A DNA stretch of 59,893 nucleotides from Sporichthyaceae bacterium (GTDB taxonomy: Bacteria > Actinomycetota > Actinomycetes > Sporichthyales > Sporichthyaceae): NCBI GenBank assembly GCA_036269075.1, contig DATASX010000119.1, positions 1 through 59,893 of the forward strand, written 5' to 3'. Of the stretch, positions 58,390-59,893 are shown piece after piece. A program made the position numbers and the translations under genes. The notes under the pieces were generated by a model. The model did not search any database and had not been told where the DNA came from. It worked only from the letters and a program-made list of their open reading frames with translations. Every line of letters begins with the position of its first letter. Position 1 is the stretch's first letter.

Positions 58390-59753
58390 CCGCGACCGCG
58401 CTGTCCGAACTGGCCGGCGCGATGCCGGGCGGCGTCGTGATCACCGACGCCGACCGGATCGAGAAGTACCGGATGGACCGGGCCTTCGACCCGACGGCCG
58501 GGATGCCGGTCGCGGTCGTGCGCGCCGAGAACACCGCCCACGTGCAGGCGACGCTGCGGTGGGCCGGTGTCCACGGGGTCACGGTCACCACCCGCGGGGC
58601 GGGCACCGGGTTGTCCGGCGGCAGCACGGCCTGCGAGGGCGGGGTGGTGCTGTCCACCGAACGCATGCGGGCGATGCACGTGGACCCGACGACCCGCATC
58701 GCGGTCGTCGGTCCCGGCCTGTTCAACGCCGAGGTGAAGGCCGCCGCCGCGGTTCACGGCCTGTGGTACCCGCCGGACCCGTCGTCCTTCGAGATCTGCT
58801 CGATCGGCGGCAACGTCGCCACGAACGCCGGCGGGCTGTGCTGCGTGAAGTACGGCGTCACCTCCGACTACGTGCTGGGCCTGGAGGTGGTTCTGGCCGA
58901 CGCCACCGTCATCCGCCTGGGCGGACCGCGACTGAAGGACACCGCCGGGTTGTCGCTGACCAAGTTGATGGTGGGTAGCGAGGGAATCCTCGGCGTGGTA
59001 ACGGAAGTGACGCTGCGTCTGATTCCGGCGCAGGCGGCGCCGGCGACCGCCGTCGCAACCTTCGCCACCGACGCCGACGCCACCGCCGCGGTGCTGCGCA
59101 TCACCTCGGCGCTGCGGCCGGCGATGCTGGAGTACATGGACGCGGTGGCGATCAACGCCGTCGAGGACATGCTGCGGATGGGGCTGGACCGCGGCGCGGC
59201 CGCCCTGCTGGTGGCGCAGAGCGACGCCGAGGGCCCGGCCCGGGATCGGGAGATGGCCGCGATCGTCGCCGCGTTCGAGGCGCACCGCGCCACCGAGATC
59301 GCCGTGACCGACGACCTCAAGGAGGGCGAGGCCTTCGTCTTCGCCCGGCGCAGCGCGATCCCGGCGGCCGAACGCCGCGGCAAGCTGCTGCTCGAGGACG
59401 TGGGCGTGCCACTGCCCCGGCTGCCCGACCTGGTCGACGGCGTGCACCGCATCGGCGCCGTGCGCGAGGTCGAGATCGCCCTGATCGCCCACGCCGGCGA
59501 CGGCAACACCCACCCGCTGCTAGTGTTCGACCCGGCCGACGAGGCCGCCACCGCCCGTGCCGAGGCCGCCTTCGGCGAGATCATGGACCTGGCGATCAGC
59601 CTCGGCGGCACGATCACCGGCGAGCACGGGGTCGGCCGGCTCAAACGCCCCTGGCTCAGCGAGCAGGTCGGCCCCGACGTCATGGAGCTGACCCGTCGGA
59701 TCAAGCTGGCGTTCGACCCGCGAGGCATCCTGAACCCGGGCGTGATCCTCTGA
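58383..59753 (+). CDS. GlcD-like FAD-linked oxidase
   Basis: The 456-residue product (ATG 58383) has the PCMH FAD fold (VTVTTRGAGTGLSGGSTA; CSIGGNVATNAGGLCCVKYG) and the C-terminal FAD-oxidase domain (AHAGDGNTHPLLVFD, ITGEHGVGRLKRPWL). It fits glycolate oxidase GlcD or D-lactate dehydrogenase. It is distinct from the larger FAD/FeS enzyme at 12139. Confidence 0.92.
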   Translation: MLTATALSELAGAMPGGVVITDADRIEKYRMDRAFDPTAGMPVAVVRAENTAHVQATLRWAGVHGVTVTTRGAGTGLSGGSTACEGGVVLSTERMRAMHVDPTTRIAVVGPGLFNAEVKAAAAVHGLWYPPDPSSFEICSIGGNVATNAGGLCCVKYGVTSDYVLGLEVVLADATVIRLGGPRLKDTAGLSLTKLMVGSEGILGVVTEVTLRLIPAQAAPATAVATFATDADATAAVLRITSALRPAMLEYMDAVAINAVEDMLRMGLDRGAAALLVAQSDAEGPARDREMAAIVAAFEAHRATEIAVTDDLKEGEAFVFARRSAIPAAERRGKLLLEDVGVPLPRLPDLVDGVHRIGAVREVEIALIAHAGDGNTHPLLVFDPADEAATARAEAAFGEIMDLAISLGGTITGEHGVGRLKRPWLSEQVGPDVMELTRRIKLAFDPRGILNPGVIL

Positions 59754-59776
59754 CCTTCGGTCGATGTCCGGTGCCG

Positions 59777-59782
59777 TAGGCT
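59777..59782 (+). promoter_or_regulatory. Possible -10 element of the tRNA-Thr promoter
   Basis: TAGGCT lies 34 bp before the tRNA 5' end and resembles actinobacterial stable-RNA -10 boxes. No -35 box at proper spacing was identified with confidence. Confidence 0.3.
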
Positions 59783-59816
59783 GTCCGGCGGCGGGGCCGG
59801 GCGTGCCTGACCCCAC

Positions 59817-59893
59817 GCCGCCTTAGCTCAGACGGCTAGAGCGACGCACTCGTAATGCGTAGGTCATCGGTTCGATTCCGATAGGCGGCTCCA
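59817..59893 (+). tRNA. tRNA-Thr (anticodon CGT)
   Basis: The 77-nt cloverleaf includes an encoded CCA (59891-59893). The acceptor stem GCCGCCT pairs with AGGCGGC. The D loop reads AGCTCAGACGGCTAGAGC. The anticodon stem ACGCA/TGCGT holds loop CTCGTAA (anticodon CGT at 59851-59853, codon ACG), and the T arm contains GGTTCGATTCC. It ends at the last base of the window. Confidence 0.97.

Noticed and set aside
59817-59893. Integration site of a mobile element at tRNA-Thr
   Set aside because: No integrase or repeated tRNA 3' end is visible inside the window; the right side is outside it.

Overview
This window is GC-rich chromosomal DNA from a filamentous-type actinomycete. The evidence is GTG/TTG starts, GC-rich third codon positions, and genes typical of the phylum (Lsr2, a BldG-like STAS protein, IdeR-type iron box, actinobacterial Tad locus, MFS-thymidylate kinase fusion). 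The right half (about 29.7-59.9 kb) follows the conserved actinobacterial order crp-nth-tlpA-nudix-marP-ephE ... HAD-ssd/tad-helicase-STAS-hppA-topA-tmk-holB-secreted peptidases, known from Mycobacterium (Rv3676 down to Rv3644c) and Streptomyces (SCO3571 down to SCO3540). The lineage is inferred to lie near Frankia/Sporichthya, but the window cannot fix it.

Layout. 1-4.84 kb: two paralogous branched-chain-type solute-binding protein genes, the first cut by the window edge. A type II restriction-modification pair sits between them: a C5-cytosine methyltransferase and an NgoMIV-like endonuclease. 5-9.3 kb: PH-domain protein, AurF-type diiron oxygenase divergent from a TetR gene, a MarR/TetR pair, and a FhuF-like [2Fe-2S] protein behind an iron box. 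9.4-16.1 kb: methyltransferase, a 42-residue small protein, MFS transporter, large FAD/4Fe-4S oxidoreductase and an unknown protein. 16.2-24.1 kb: Lsr2, an orphan response regulator, membrane-lipid genes (flippase-like LPG_synthase_TM protein, PAP2), a GT4 glycosyltransferase facing a PIG-L deacetylase, and a histidine kinase and response regulator separated by DedA. 24.2-29.3 kb: small genes and a LivH/LivMG/LivF importer with a permease-ATPase fusion.

29.7-59.9 kb: Crp, endonuclease III, a TlpA lipoprotein, a Nudix hydrolase, a MarP-like protease, an EphE-like hydrolase, a holin-family membrane protein, an O-methyltransferase, a degenerate Fic-like protein, a HAD phosphatase, the Ssd/TadA/TadB/TadC/pilin/TadE cluster, a DECH helicase, a STAS protein, H+-pyrophosphatase, topoisomerase I, the MFS-Tmk fusion, HolB, two tandem Tap-like lipoprotein hydrolases, a GlcD-like oxidase, and tRNA-Thr(CGT) ending exactly at the window edge.

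The most unusual structure is a family of small interspersed repeats at GTGA stop/start junctions inside operons. There are three 77-bp units between the Nudix and marP genes, two 77-bp units between tmk and holB, and a related 59-bp unit between ssd and tadA. Every unit is 3n-1 bp long, begins with GTGA, and is a micro-ORF (26 or 20 codons) whose stop overlaps the next start, so a translational-coupling chain is kept. This matches the architecture described for mycobacterial MIRUs. A second dispersed element, exactly 60 bp (21+21+18 with a ClaI-centred palindrome), occurs twice, next to lsr2 and crp.
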